Below, piece after piece: positions 41,341 through 51,746 of a stretch of DNA of 64,000 nucleotides. A model generated the notes under the pieces. That model was given only the letters and a program-made list of their open reading frames with translations, ran no database searches and was not told the origin of the DNA. Origin of the DNA: Cladopsammia gracilis (lineage: Eukaryota > Cnidaria > Anthozoa > Scleractinia > Dendrophylliidae). Position numbers and translations under genes: made by a program. The stretch covers positions 230,001 through 294,000 of the forward strand of contig JAJGOT010000357.1 in NCBI GenBank assembly GCA_022457155.1, in the 5' to 3' direction. Numbering within the stretch: the stretch's first letter is position 1; each line of letters begins with the position of its first letter.

Positions 41341-41960
41341 TTAAAAAATTCTAAATCTAAAAATTATACATAATAAATATATAAGGATAAGAAAGATATA
41401 TACAAATATTTTCTGTAGGTTTACAATTAATAAGAAATTTATCACACCATGCTTAAAACTTGAGATACTAGAAGCTGATCTAACATGAAATGGAAGCGAA
41501 TTCCACATGTCCACAATACGATTAAAAAAACTAAACTTAAACGTGTTTGTTCGAGCATAGCTCTTCTTTAAAGTAAGGCTGTCTGTTTCTCTTAGGGGGG
41601 TATCTAGCAGTATCATAATAGAATTCAATGTATGCAGATATGTCTATATTATCCATTCAAAGCTTTATAAAAAAAGAGTACATTAAAAAGAAATTGTCTA
41701 TGTTCTTGGGTCAGTAGATTAAGCTTAGAGATATGAACTTCATAGTCATGAATCTTCAGTTTTTAGAATAAATTTCGTAGCACGACATTGCACTCTTTCC
41801 AATTTAGTAATATTTCTGGCAGTGAAGAGTGACCAAACAACAGAACCATGTTCCAGCTGGGACCTAACCAGGGTGCAATACAGAGATTTTAGCATTGAAA
41901 CATCTCTTAAATCTCTGCAAATTATTCCTTTTTATTAAACCAAGCACTTTGTTCGCCTTG
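41341..41960 (-). pseudogene. LINE reverse transcriptase, C-terminal remnant (CR1/L2-like)
   Basis: On the minus strand, broken frames read ANKVLGLIKR, LKSLYCTLVRSQLEHGSVVWS and KLERVQCRATKFIL (about 41960-41760), then SFFNRIVDMWNSLP and a SFKHGVINFLL end (41628-41450). This order is the standard C-terminal region after the reverse-transcriptase palm in CR1/Jockey-type LINEs. Several frameshifts and stops separate the parts. The polymerase palm and endonuclease are absent. Confidence 0.82.
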
Positions 41961-42212
41961 CTGGAAATCTTTGGCTAGAAATCATTGGCTATAAGCACGC
42001 AGCTAATTATTGCTTGCTGTTTCTGTTACATCATACCTACAGACAATCATTTTTTTCATCATTTTATTTCAATAGTTTAAATTTAACAAATTAAAGAAAT
42101 ATACAACCTGCATATAGCAAAGCTAATCAAGGCAGGTTGTATAATTTACAATCAAATTTAGCAAACACAAATTATTAGTAAAATCAGGTAAATAATAAAT
42201 AAATAATTAATT

Positions 42213-42215
42213 AAA

Positions 42216-42249
<34 letters not shown>

Positions 42250-42262
42250 ATAAATAAATAAG
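42213..42262. repeat. AAT trinucleotide microsatellite
   Basis: About eight or nine AAT/ATA units within a longer A/T-only tract (to about 42275). Confidence 0.85.
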
Positions 42263-42806
42263 TAAAATAAATAATGAATTTTATATATGTTTTATATATG
42301 TAGAATTAAGTGACGTCATACCTACAGACAATAGTTTTATGCATGCAGAAGTGCGCGCTCGTCTTCACAAGTGCAGCTCAGGAATATGCATAATAAAACA
42401 ATTATTTGTCTAGTTTTACAGCATTCCAAGCCTTAACTAAGCCACTTGACAAAGTTTTACACAAGTTGCACAACGTCTTTCCATTGACAATTAACAACTG
42501 TGCATTTTGGTTGGCCAATTAAAATAGCAGCCACTTTATAATAACAATGTTAAAGTCATTATCAGAAAGCTAATATGACAAGTTATTATTTCCTCAGCAG
42601 AGTCAACCTTGAGCTCTGTTCAAACTCTCTACTTTGCACTATTAAACACAACAATAAAAAACTAAATAACTGTGGAAGTCAAAATAAAATAATTTATTGG
42701 CAATGTTATATAAAAATACAAAATTGGCTGCGACTTGAAATTGCTATGATAGAATTGGTGGAGGGCCGGCAGCCATGCAGGTAGCTCAGGATGGGACCAG
42801 AATCAA

Positions 42807-43075
42807 GGGGGTGAGTGGAATAAAGCCCTAAGTGACTTCTGATCAACTGTTAGATTCTCCTTCCAGTTTGTCTTGTATATGCTCATGAACAAAGGGAGAA
42901 TTTGGTTTCAGATCGGGGGCAACTTAGGGCCTTATTTCAGTTTGGGATAAGGCATTAAGTGACTCCTGATCTATAGCCAAATTCTCCCTTTGTTACATGA
43001 GCATATACAAGATAGACTGTAAGGAGAATCTAGCAGTTGATCAGAATTCACTTAGGGCTTTATTCCACTTACCCC
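42807..43075. mobile_element. Foldback MITE, 269 bp
   Basis: Arms of about 95 bp, from GGGGTGAGTGGAATAAAGCC and its inverse AGGGCTTTATTCCACTTACCCC inward to GGGAGAATTT, flank a 75-bp centre. Arm identity is about 88-90 percent by eye. No target duplication could be assigned, so the superfamily is unknown. Confidence 0.85.
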
Positions 43076-43368
43076 TTCATTATTAAGGGCTGTTTAGGAT
43101 AACAATATTTTTTTGGTCCTTTGCACTTCTGATTTTCTTTGCAAAATTAGGAGAGACACACAGTCAGGTGACTCTGTCCTCTCCTCAGTAGATCAGCAAC
43201 GTCTAAGATTATCAAATACACTGGAGATATGTAATTTCTGTATTGCAGATAATGCTGCAGATGAATCGGGGGGGGGGGGGGGGGAGCGCAATTCTAACCA
43301 AAATTAAAATGATGTTATTACATAAATAACAATTTTCAAGAACTTATATTAATAAAGTAGAAGAAACT

Positions 43369-44400
43369 CTCTGGATGAATTGACTGTCGGAGTATGATGA
43401 TGATTTAACAACATCGGATGGCAATGCATTCCACATGATATAGGGATAGCTCTTTCATAGAATTGTTTGAAAGCATTGACTGAAGAGGATGGTTGTCTGA
43501 ACTTAACTTAACTCAGGGAGATATTGACTTGACCTCTATGAATTTTATAAAACATGCCAACATCCATGCACAAGCTTTGTCTTGATTGCAGTGATGGCCA
43601 GTGTAAGTCAATGAGTATAGATGACATGCTACTATGACAACTGTAGTCATTGTTGACAAATCATGGTGCGTGGTGTGGTACAGATTCAATACAATCAATT
43701 CCTTTCTTTGTATGCGGTGACCAAGCAACCATAGCATAATTTATTATTCAACAATCAAATGCACTTTTTATAGTGAGGGATAGATACGAGCGTTCTTTAA
43801 CAGATCGGTTGCACAATGAGAGACACCTTTGAAGAATCCCTTCTCAAAAGACTCTTATAGCCTTCTTTTTAGCTTTGTCACATTGCAATTGCTAATTCAA
43901 CGTGCATGTTATGTAGACACCGAGATACTTTTGATGGCGAGCTCTGTCAAGCTGCAAATTACAAAGGGAGTAACTAAACTTGCAGGGAAATTTCTTTAAA
44001 GTAACAGACATAACAAAACATTTAGTAGGAGCAAATTTCATCTGCCATATTGAAGCCCACATCTCTAATTGATTAATGTCTCGCTGGGGGACAAGATAGT
44101 TGTTCATGGAATTAATTGGATGGTAAAGAGCACAATCATCAGCAAAGAGTCCACACTGATATGGAGAAATGATACAATTAGCAGAAAAGTGACGTGATAT
44201 GTGGCAAGATACTATATGCTCCATGACCTTTGATCTTAGGGATGTTGAGACACCAGCCTGTAATTTTTTTGATCTGCCTTGGAGCCCTTTTAAAAGATGG
44301 CATAGATGTTAGCTTAGCTTGCAGGCATGTCGCAAAGTTGTGGAGTTGTAAGATTGTTGAAACAAAGAGGCAAAGAACTAAAAGCAATCTCTGAGGCGGC
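43369..44400 (-). pseudogene. LINE reverse transcriptase remnant with internal deletion
   Basis: On the minus strand, from high to low coordinate: KITGWCLNIPKIK and SKVMEHIVSCHISRHF (entry to the RT domain), ISPYQCG, then immediately the catalytic FADDCALYHP motif, followed by LEMWASIWQMKFAPTKC and KYLGVYI. Beyond a break the C-terminal region is readable in pieces (HRIQRKELIV ..., about 43740-43513). The part between SPYQxG and FADD, normally about 100 or more residues, is deleted. It is a Jockey/CR1-type element, different from the remnant at 41.3-42.0 kb. Confidence 0.85.
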
Positions 44401-46035
44401 GTCACAGAGGATTCTGATAGTGAGGCCTGAAACCAAAAGTTGATTTATTTGACCCCGAATGAAAAGGAAGCTTAGTTTTCATGTTGCAAACAACGTTCTG
44501 GACAGTTTGCTAGTAAGCGGCATTAATGGCTCCAATTTGCCATAATTTTCTGCAAATTTAGGAGTCAATGGGTTAAACAATAATATAAAATGCATTATAT
44601 TATTTTTATTTCATTTGCAGCGTTGTGCACCAAACTAAGCCACAGCTTGACAAAGTTTTATACAAGTTCCATGTTGTCTTTCCGACAATTTACATCTTTG
44701 TCTTTCACAGTTTTTGCATCCTCTGGTTAGCTAGCCGCTCAAAAGACAACTATTAGAACTTGTACAAAACATTGTCAAGTGCGTAAGCAGAGCTCTGTAA
44801 TTTGTTTATCTCTAAACACAGCCAAACGTGTTATTATGGCTCTAACAATCACATAATTTAGAAAGGAAGACTAAAAAAATATAAAGAATCGAAATTGAAT
44901 AAAATGAACAATTATCTCAGTTATGCAACAAGGAATGTCTAGGAATTGAAAGTCAGATGTGCTTTATATTTTTCATGCGGCAACCTTCTGGACTCTGTGA
45001 TATTTAATTGCGTCGACGAAGGAGATGCTTCCTAATCTTGTCGGCTAGGCGGAACGAATAGAGAAAGGTGTTGGTACCAAATCTGCGCCATCTTGAAACG
45101 TCACAAGCGCTTGTTTTGACCTGCGTTCGCACTTTTTTTGCTGCTTCGTGCTCTGACAGCTCGTTCGACAAAGTACAACGTTCCACAACTACAAGGTTTC
45201 GGATTTTTTCCCGATTTTGGAATCGCACGGCTCAATATCTCAATGCCTGAAAGTACGCAGTGGAAATCTTCTCCGGACCAAGTAAGTTGTTTGGTCTCTT
45301 TGGAATCAAGCAAGAAGTTATCCTGAGTTATCGTATTTTCCTCGCTTCTAGCACCGTTCTGGTATGTTTTGAATGTTCTATCTTGATTTTGCTGTGGTTC
45401 TCTGCCTGATTTGGGAAGCTTTCACCTATTAAAATACCGACGTCGTTCTTCGCGATGTTCCACAGTGCGATGCGCTGTATGTCTTGTAGCAATAATTCAC
45501 TGACCGGCCGCTCCAGGCGAACGCAGATTAATTTTACAGGGCTCGAAATTGCGCCCGTATCGGGTGCATTTGCGACTAAAGATTTCGCTTTTGTGACTAA
45601 AATTTGTCTAGCTAATAAAGGAATTATATTCAACAGTGTTGTGTCTTACTTGTAACTGGTAGTGAAGAATCCTAAGAAATTCACGTTGTATGTTGCGTGA
45701 CTTAATCGTTTATCACGGGAGCACTTTCTCAGACTTTCTCAGAAATTTCTCATTTCCGCTTCCGGCATTAGTACATGTACTGAGGCGTATGATTTCAGAA
45801 TCGGGGAAATAACCGAAATGAAATCAAGACAAATATACTATTTATATGTCGGAAAAATCTGAGACCTTTCAGAGTACACAGCACGGCAGAATTGAAGGAT
45901 TTTTGTCGTATTCCATGGCGATAGCGTGAATTTGTTTGATGTCGGCCCAACGTTTTTGCCTGTGTGACATACCTCGCGACATAGCCCCTTTAACCCCTTT
46001 CACTCCCAGAGTCAATTATGGAGACATGTAGTGTA
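44401..46035. other. Host sequence, possible first exon near 45243
   Basis: A candidate small first exon (ATG 45243, MPESTQWKSSPDQ, followed by a good GTAAGT donor at 45292) lies downstream of a GC-richer region with several plus and minus frames (45000-45330), as near a promoter. No second exon was identified, so this is only a possibility. The rest is unassigned. Confidence 0.3.
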
Positions 46036-46217
46036 GTTCTAACATTTGAGTCTGTGGACGAAATCCTATGGTGTGACCATTTATTTTAATAAATGAAACC
46101 TCTTCAGCAGTACTTTTGCATGGTACCATTTGTTCTAACTTTTGAGTCTGTGGACGAAATCCTATGGTGTGACCATTTAAATGAAACCTCTTCGGCAGTA
46201 ATTTCACATGGTACCAT
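46036..46217 (+). repeat. Short tandem satellite-like repeat, two units
   Basis: Two units (starts 46036 and 46132, period 96) of GTTCTAAC..TTTGAGTCTGTGGACGAAATCC...ATGGTACCATTTG. Unit two lacks about a dozen bases (TTTTAATA region). I recall similar units as dispersed satellite-like repeats in stony corals, but could not check. Confidence 0.75.
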
Positions 46218-46413
46218 TTGTTTTTCAATATTTTACAAAACGAAATTTGGGATTTTTCTTGAATTTTGATAAGGGTTAAACAGTGGCTGAAACTTAGATA
46301 CTAGGTCAAGACGAGCTGCCACGGGATAAGGAGACGCACTATAATCTATGATTACTACTAGTTTTAACATAAATACATAAGGTTTGATACTGCAGTATGG
46401 AAGGAGATGATTA
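46218..46413. other. Host flank of the 10.5-kb element
   Basis: No recognisable feature. The element begins near CACAGGG at 46414. Confidence 0.4.
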
Positions 46414-46652
46414 CACAGGGGGCCCACACAAACTGTGTGACCGTTGTTCGTATTTTTCAGTAAAGTTAGAGGAAATGTATGGGAATATCGAAAAGGTTCA
46501 CTTATCGTAATATACTGCGATGAATATTTACATACAAGATCAAACTAAACGTATTTTTACCTGAAATGTTGTGTGGTGTCATTCTTGTAGCTGTAAAACG
46601 GCGAATGTTAGTGATTTGAAGGGTTTTGCATCGGACGTTTACCTGAGCGTAT

Positions 46653-47457
46653 AGTAGAGAGACAAGGGAGGAAAGCTGGATTTTGGAACTCTCCAGCGCC
46701 GAGCCGATTTTCACCAAGAAATTCCCATCGCACGGCTTCCAAGCCCCGCACCAGGCAAGCTGAAATCCAGAGGTTTCTTCTCGTACCATTACATTTAAAA
46801 TCCGTCCAAATCTCGAAGCGCTAGACCCCAAATAATATCGAGAAATTCAGCACTCGAAGCTCGAAAACACCGCGGCTGGTAAAATCTGTGCGGCCTCCAA
46901 AAGTCACGCCGTTTGCTCCTTTTCTGATTGGATGATAACAAACAATGCCCTTTCGTAAATTTGTCTAGCGGGAGGGGAAGCAAGGGCAAATAATCAGCAA
47001 CGAACTTTACACTTACTATCCCGGGGTGAAGCGAATGGCGCATGATGGAATGAGCCCAGCAAGACGCCATTCGCTTCACCCCAGTCTGGTTAGTAGAAAG
47101 TTTGTCGCTGCTTATTCGCCCCTGCTTCCCCTCCCGCTAGACGAATTTATGAAAGGGCATTGTTTGTTATCATCCAATCAGAAAAGGAGCAAACGGCGTG
47201 ACCGTTGGAGGCCGCACAGATTTTACCAGCCGCGGTGTTTTCGAGCTTCGAATAATGAATTTCTCGATATTATTTGGGGTCTAGTGCTTCGAGTTTTGGA
47301 CGGATTTTAAATGTAATGGTACGAGAAGAAACCTCTGGGTTTCAGCTTGCCTGGTGCGGGGTTTGGAAGCCGTGTGATGGGAATTTCTTGGTGAAAATTG
47401 GCTCGGCGCTGGAGAGGTCCAAAATCAAGCTTTCCTCCCTTGTCTCTCTACTATGGT
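46653..47457. repeat. 800-bp palindrome inserted in the left inverted repeat
   Basis: Arms of about 390 bp (46653-47040 and 47062-47457) meet at a 20-bp centre near 47045. ATAGTAGAGAGACAAGGG at the outside is mirrored by CCCTTGTCTCTCTACTAT. The right terminal repeat has an uninterrupted GTATAGTAGAGTATGGTGG at the equivalent point (about 56729), so this is an insertion into the left copy only. Frames on both arms are mirror images of each other and are not taken as genes. Confidence 0.9.
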
Positions 47458-47783
47458 GGCCCATTAGTGCCATAGGGAAAAGCCATAAATTGATCATATA
47501 TTCTTGGATTTTTTTTTTAATTTTTTATTTTTTTTCATAAATTTTATTGATTTTTTTAAAATTTTATTTCATTTTTATTTTTAAATTAATTTATTTTTAT
47601 TTTTTTATCTTTTTTTTAATTCTATTTTCATTTTTTTTTTATTTTAAATTTATTTATTTTATTTTATTTTTTTTATTTTTGAATTAATTTTTTTCATTTT
47701 TTAATTAATTTATTGTGTTTTTACGGTGGCCCACAAGGGTCAAGACATAAAAAAGCACTTCACCATATAATTGTAAAACACGT

Positions 47784-48035
47784 TGCTGCAAATAAAAACG
47801 TTGCTGCAAATAAAAAAAGTTGCTGCAAATAAAAAAAGTTGCTGCAAATAAAAAAAGTTGCTGCAAATAAAAAAGTTGCTGCAAATAAAAAGTTTGCTGC
47901 AAATAAAAAGTTTGCTGCAAATAAAAAAAGTTGCTGAAAACAAAAGTTGCTGCAAATAAAAAAGTTTGCTGCAAATAAAAAAGTTGCTGCAAATAAAAAT
48001 GTTGCTGCAAACAAAAAACTTTGCTGCAAACAAAA
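47784..48035 (+). promoter_or_regulatory. TTGCTGCAAATAAAAA array upstream of the transposase
   Basis: A tandem array of 16-19-bp units ends one or two bases before the ATG at 48036. The equivalent inverse array at 55675-55905 ends about 100 bp before the HECT start. Same position before both genes suggests the promoter or transposase-binding sites. This is inference. Confidence 0.6.
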
Positions 48036-49785
48036 ATGGAGTTAGTACCCAGACTTTCTCTTGTCATGAAGACGAGGGCAGAAAGGAAGATGGCGGATGG
48101 AAGTTCGGAAAGAGAGATAATCGAACATTACTTCCATCAGGGGTACGAAAACGAAGTAATTCTCGAGTTTTTACGTGTATACCATAATTTGGAAATCAGT
48201 TTAAGTACTTTAAAGCGGCGTCTCCGTGCTTACGACTTGCGAAGAGTCGGAAATGAGGTAAATGAGGACCAAGTGAGGGATATTATCAGGCATGAAATTA
48301 ATAACGGCGGCGGATCACTGGGCTACAGAGCAATTTGGCATTCTCTAAGATTAGAACACCATATGCGTGTACCCAGACATTTAGTTGCACAGCTTGTTAA
48401 AGAAGTAGATCCTGAAGGTGTTCAACTGAGGAAGAGAAAGAGGTTTAGCAGGAGACGGTACCTTAGTTATGGCCCAAACTTCTGCTGGCATGCAGACGGT
48501 AAGTTTTGTTGCATAATCTGGGTGCGATTTTATGGTAAAATAGTCTAAAAATTAAAGCTATTTTTAAGGAAGAGGGCAAAGCCTCCATCAATAATGTATG
48601 GGGTTATACGGAAATCTTGCCGTGTTTTTCACTGTTGGCTTTGAGGTTTTGACAAATTCCGCTGAACAATTCAGTTTGGCTAAGATAACTCATCCCTACA
48701 TGTTGAAAATAAAAAGGAAAACGCCTAGAAATATGTTTATCATGTTGTTATATCTACTGCCTATGCTACTACGACTCATGCTCCCTTTCGGTCCCTTTGC
48801 TAATTTTCTCCCACTCTTTCCAGTTCTCCTTGTCTTATTGCACAGGGCCTGGTTGTTCAAAGGCTGGATAACGCTATCCACTGGATAAATCTCTATCCAG
48901 TGGAGAAGTGTTAACAAAGCAAACTATGCTATGTTATCCACTCTTTGAACAACTGGGCCCTGAACATTTGTTATCTTTTCTTCTTAGCAAATTATATGTC
49001 ATGTGCTTGCCTACACTACAGGGTATGACAAGTTAAAGCCATATGGTTTTCCAGTACATGGGGCTATTGATGGGTATAGCCGGAAAATTCTTTGGCTGGA
49101 ACTAGAAAGGTCCAATAACAAACCCGAAATACCAGCAAGATACTATCTTGAATATGTAAAGAAAGATATGAGTTGTCCAATTCTCCTGAGAACCGACTGT
49201 GGGACCGAGAACGGGATCATGGCAGCGATGCAGTGCTACTTTCGTCAAGATGGAGGAGACGAATTTGCTGGTGAGAAAGCTCATAAGTATGGATCCTCAC
49301 CAGCTAATCAAAGAATAGAATGTTGGTGGTCATTCTTTAGAAGGGGACGGGCAGGTTGGTGGATAGACTTCTTCAAGGATATGGTGGATTCTGGAATGCT
49401 TGACATTGGCAACACATTACAGATGGAGTGCTTGTGGTTTTGTTTTGAGTCTGTCTTGCAAGATGAACTACACAAAGTTAAACACCACTGGAATACGCAT
49501 CGCATTCGTCCCTCAAGACATGGCACAGTATCCGGTGTTCCTGATGTGCTGTACCATTTGCCTCAACGCTCAGGTGGTACTGAATGTAAGCATGTTGTGC
49601 AGATGCAGCAAATTGACGAAATGGAGCAGCATATTCAATGCGAGAGTACAAACGAGTCAAACATCTTCCAAGAATACTTTTATTATGTAATGGACAATGC
49701 ACATCTTGTGTTTCCATCAAATGCAGGTGAAAGTTTTGAACTATTCCAAAAGCTGATTGAGTATGCAAGTCCTTCACACACATAG
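48036..49785 (+). CDS. DDE/rve integrase-type transposase, two exons
   Basis: Exon 1 48036-48498 (donor GTAAGT at 48499), exon 2 49022-49785 (acceptor CTACAG to 49021). The joined length is 409 codons including the stop, so the frame is intact. The ATG at 48090 (MADGSSE) is an alternative start. The N-terminal 130 residues hold a helix-turn-helix region (EVILEFLRVYH ... STLKRRLRAY) and an RKRKRFSRRRY basic stretch. The catalytic triad is D154 (WHADG, at the exon boundary), D213 (RTDCGTEN) and E254 (NQRIECWW). A DGYSRKILWL strand lies after the first Asp. The protein would cut and join the element ends. The exact superfamily is uncertain: IS3-like or other rve-core DNA transposons are candidates. 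Confidence 0.9.
48844..48961. mobile_element. MITE in the transposase intron
   Basis: Ends AGGGCCTGGTTGTTCAAAG (48844) and CTTTGAACAACTGGGCCCT (to 48961) are inverted copies of 19 bp with one mismatch. The interior has further TGGATAA/TTATCCA pairs (CCACTGGATAAATC with CTATCCAGTGG). Foldback elements with GGGCCTGGTTGTTCAAA ends are widespread in marine invertebrates. It sits wholly in the intron (48499-49021) and does no harm to the gene. Confidence 0.85.
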
Positions 49786-51746
49786 ATTAATGTAAGTTAC
49801 TTGTAAAATGAGTGACATATACCACTATCAACTTTACCCTTTTAACCCCATGACAAGCTCAAAATACATATTCTCCCAACCATTCAAGGAAATATATGAA
49901 ATTGGTCTTTCAATCTGCTTTCCTTGATGCAAGCTATCAAATGTCATGTGCTCCTCACTGTATTTAATTGTTTCAAATATATATTTTTTTATATTGGCCA
50001 ACACAGTAAGGACCAGTGAGCCTTTTGCTTCAATTGGTCACATGACCTACTCATCCTAAAACTAAAAGCTTGATCTAAATGACTACCAGAATTGGAAAGA
50101 GCAACGTAAGCATGACCTTTCAGGCTGCTTTCTTTAAGGGTGAGATTTTATTGAGGCTTGTATATGCAAAATATTAGCCGTGCAAGCCTTGCCCAGGATT
50201 GATTTATAGAAAACGTCTTTGGAGAGAAAAAGAATTTAGTGGTATAAGACTATATAGCTAGAACAAATAGAAAGAGCATGAGGAAATTAGCCAGAAAAAA
50301 ATATCAGGCCACTATCCCTTAAGGGTGATATTTTATGGGAATTTCAATTCAATATTATTTGAAATATTACACGGATTTGTAGGGAGAAGCCTTTGCAGGG
50401 CAAGGCTTGCCCACATACAAATACTTCATCTACTTTAATTTCTCTATAAAATCTCACCCTTAAATGACAATGGCTAGAAAATTTGGATTTGCCTTAATTT
50501 TTATGTATATAAAATTAATTATACATGTATCCAATTTCTTATTTTGAAGGTGAGTATGTCATGTGACCAATATGATTGATACAAAAGGCAAAACAACTGT
50601 TGCAGTATAATTAGCCACCTTAAGCAGGAACTAGTTACCTGCCACTCAGCTATGCTCTTTGTTTGAATTTTAACTAAAAAATATTACCATCATTCAATAG
50701 GTTGTTAAAGCTGGCATAGTACACTAAATAGGTGACCTCCCTCTCCCCCCCCCCCCCCCCCATTAAAAAAATATAATTGTGACCCAAATCAACACTTGGA
50801 GTGAATTATGATGAGCCACTTGTGGCACTGGTATTAATGCATGCATTCTGATCTTGTGGATGGTATTCCCATAACCATTTCTCGCCGACTTTGATCTCAA
50901 ACGACATGTAGACATCACAAGGTTATAGATTGTTTGCCATAGGAAAAGCAGCCTAACTTTGTGCCTTTTTGCCCAAGGCAGGGATTGCGGCCATGGTGTA
51001 CTCTTTAACAATAAGATTACAAGCTCGAGTTTTCAGCAAAGGAATACAGGTAGTCAAGAGGTGTAGCCGAGTTCACTCTATCGCTCGTAGAAAACACGAG
51101 TGAGTGGTCCAATTGTTTTAGTACACAAAGTGATATTTCATGTAATTTTCCAACATAAATTAAGAGGGGTTTTGCTTTTTAATCTTGAATATCTTCAGCG
51201 CTACTGTTGACTATCGGCAAATTGGCACAGATGGCACAGCCAATCAAATGCCTGGATTCACAATATGCCATGGCTAGTTTTTACTAATGTAGCTTATTGT
51301 TATGGTTGTACACCTATGTAAATATTTGACTAAGGGGGGGGGGGGGAGGTTCGAGGACATGTTACAGCCCCTTTGACTACAGGATAAATGTGGGAAATGT
51401 TCTCCTGAAATTTTAAGTACCTGTTTTACTCATTTCACTTGTAAAATGCTAACTTTAAATTTGTAAAACTCTATAAACAGATGTCGGTAGGGTGAGTCGT
51501 TTGTAATACAACTTTAATGTAAACCACATATATGTGGATGTGAATGTACCTAGCTTAAAGTGATAAATATGTTGCACTTTGGTACAGGATGCAGATCCTC
51601 ACCTCTACAGTAAACAACAAAAAGAGTCATTTAATTTGAACAAACTTGAAAGTGTCAATTTTAACGAGGACATGACATTATTAATATATGTTATGTTATG
51701 TTACTGTGTTTAGCACATATAAAGGAGTGCTATGTTTATGAGCTTT
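49786..51746. other. Intergenic region between the convergent genes
   Basis: Non-coding, with a MITE (50134-50463), a C-run of about 18 at 50743-50761 and a G-run of about 14 near 51336-51348. Transcript ends of both genes must lie here. Confidence 0.5.
50134..50463. mobile_element. MITE of about 330 bp
   Basis: Ends TTAAGGGTGAGATTTTAT and ATAAAATCTCACCCTTAA are exact inverted copies. A further internal copy (TTAAGGGTGATATTTTATGG at about 50318) suggests a nested or rearranged insertion. GCAAGCCTTGCCC and GGGCAAGGCTTGCCC near the ends are also inverted. The TTAA at both ends could be the target duplication. Confidence 0.75.

Larger units (their letters stand above)
46414..48035 (+). repeat. 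Left terminal inverted repeat with foldback insert and array
   Basis: In order: 46414-46662 terminal block, foldback insertion (46653-47457), GGTGGCCCATTAGTGCCATAGGG (about 47455), A/T-only tract (47510-47715), GGTGGCCCACAAGGGTC (about 47726), ACACGTTGCTGC junction, then 15 or so units of TTGCTGCAAATAAAAA of 16-19 bp (47784-48035). The ATG of the transposase follows directly. Confidence 0.9.

Noticed and set aside
46795..47310. Two 94-residue frames on opposite strands
   Set aside because: They are mirror images created by the palindrome. No domain, and the start lies in the palindrome centre.
47740..48067. Phe/Leu/Gln-rich frames on the minus strand
   Set aside because: Translations of the GCTGCAAATAAAA array (products such as FICSNFFYLQQ), mirrored at 55534-55991.
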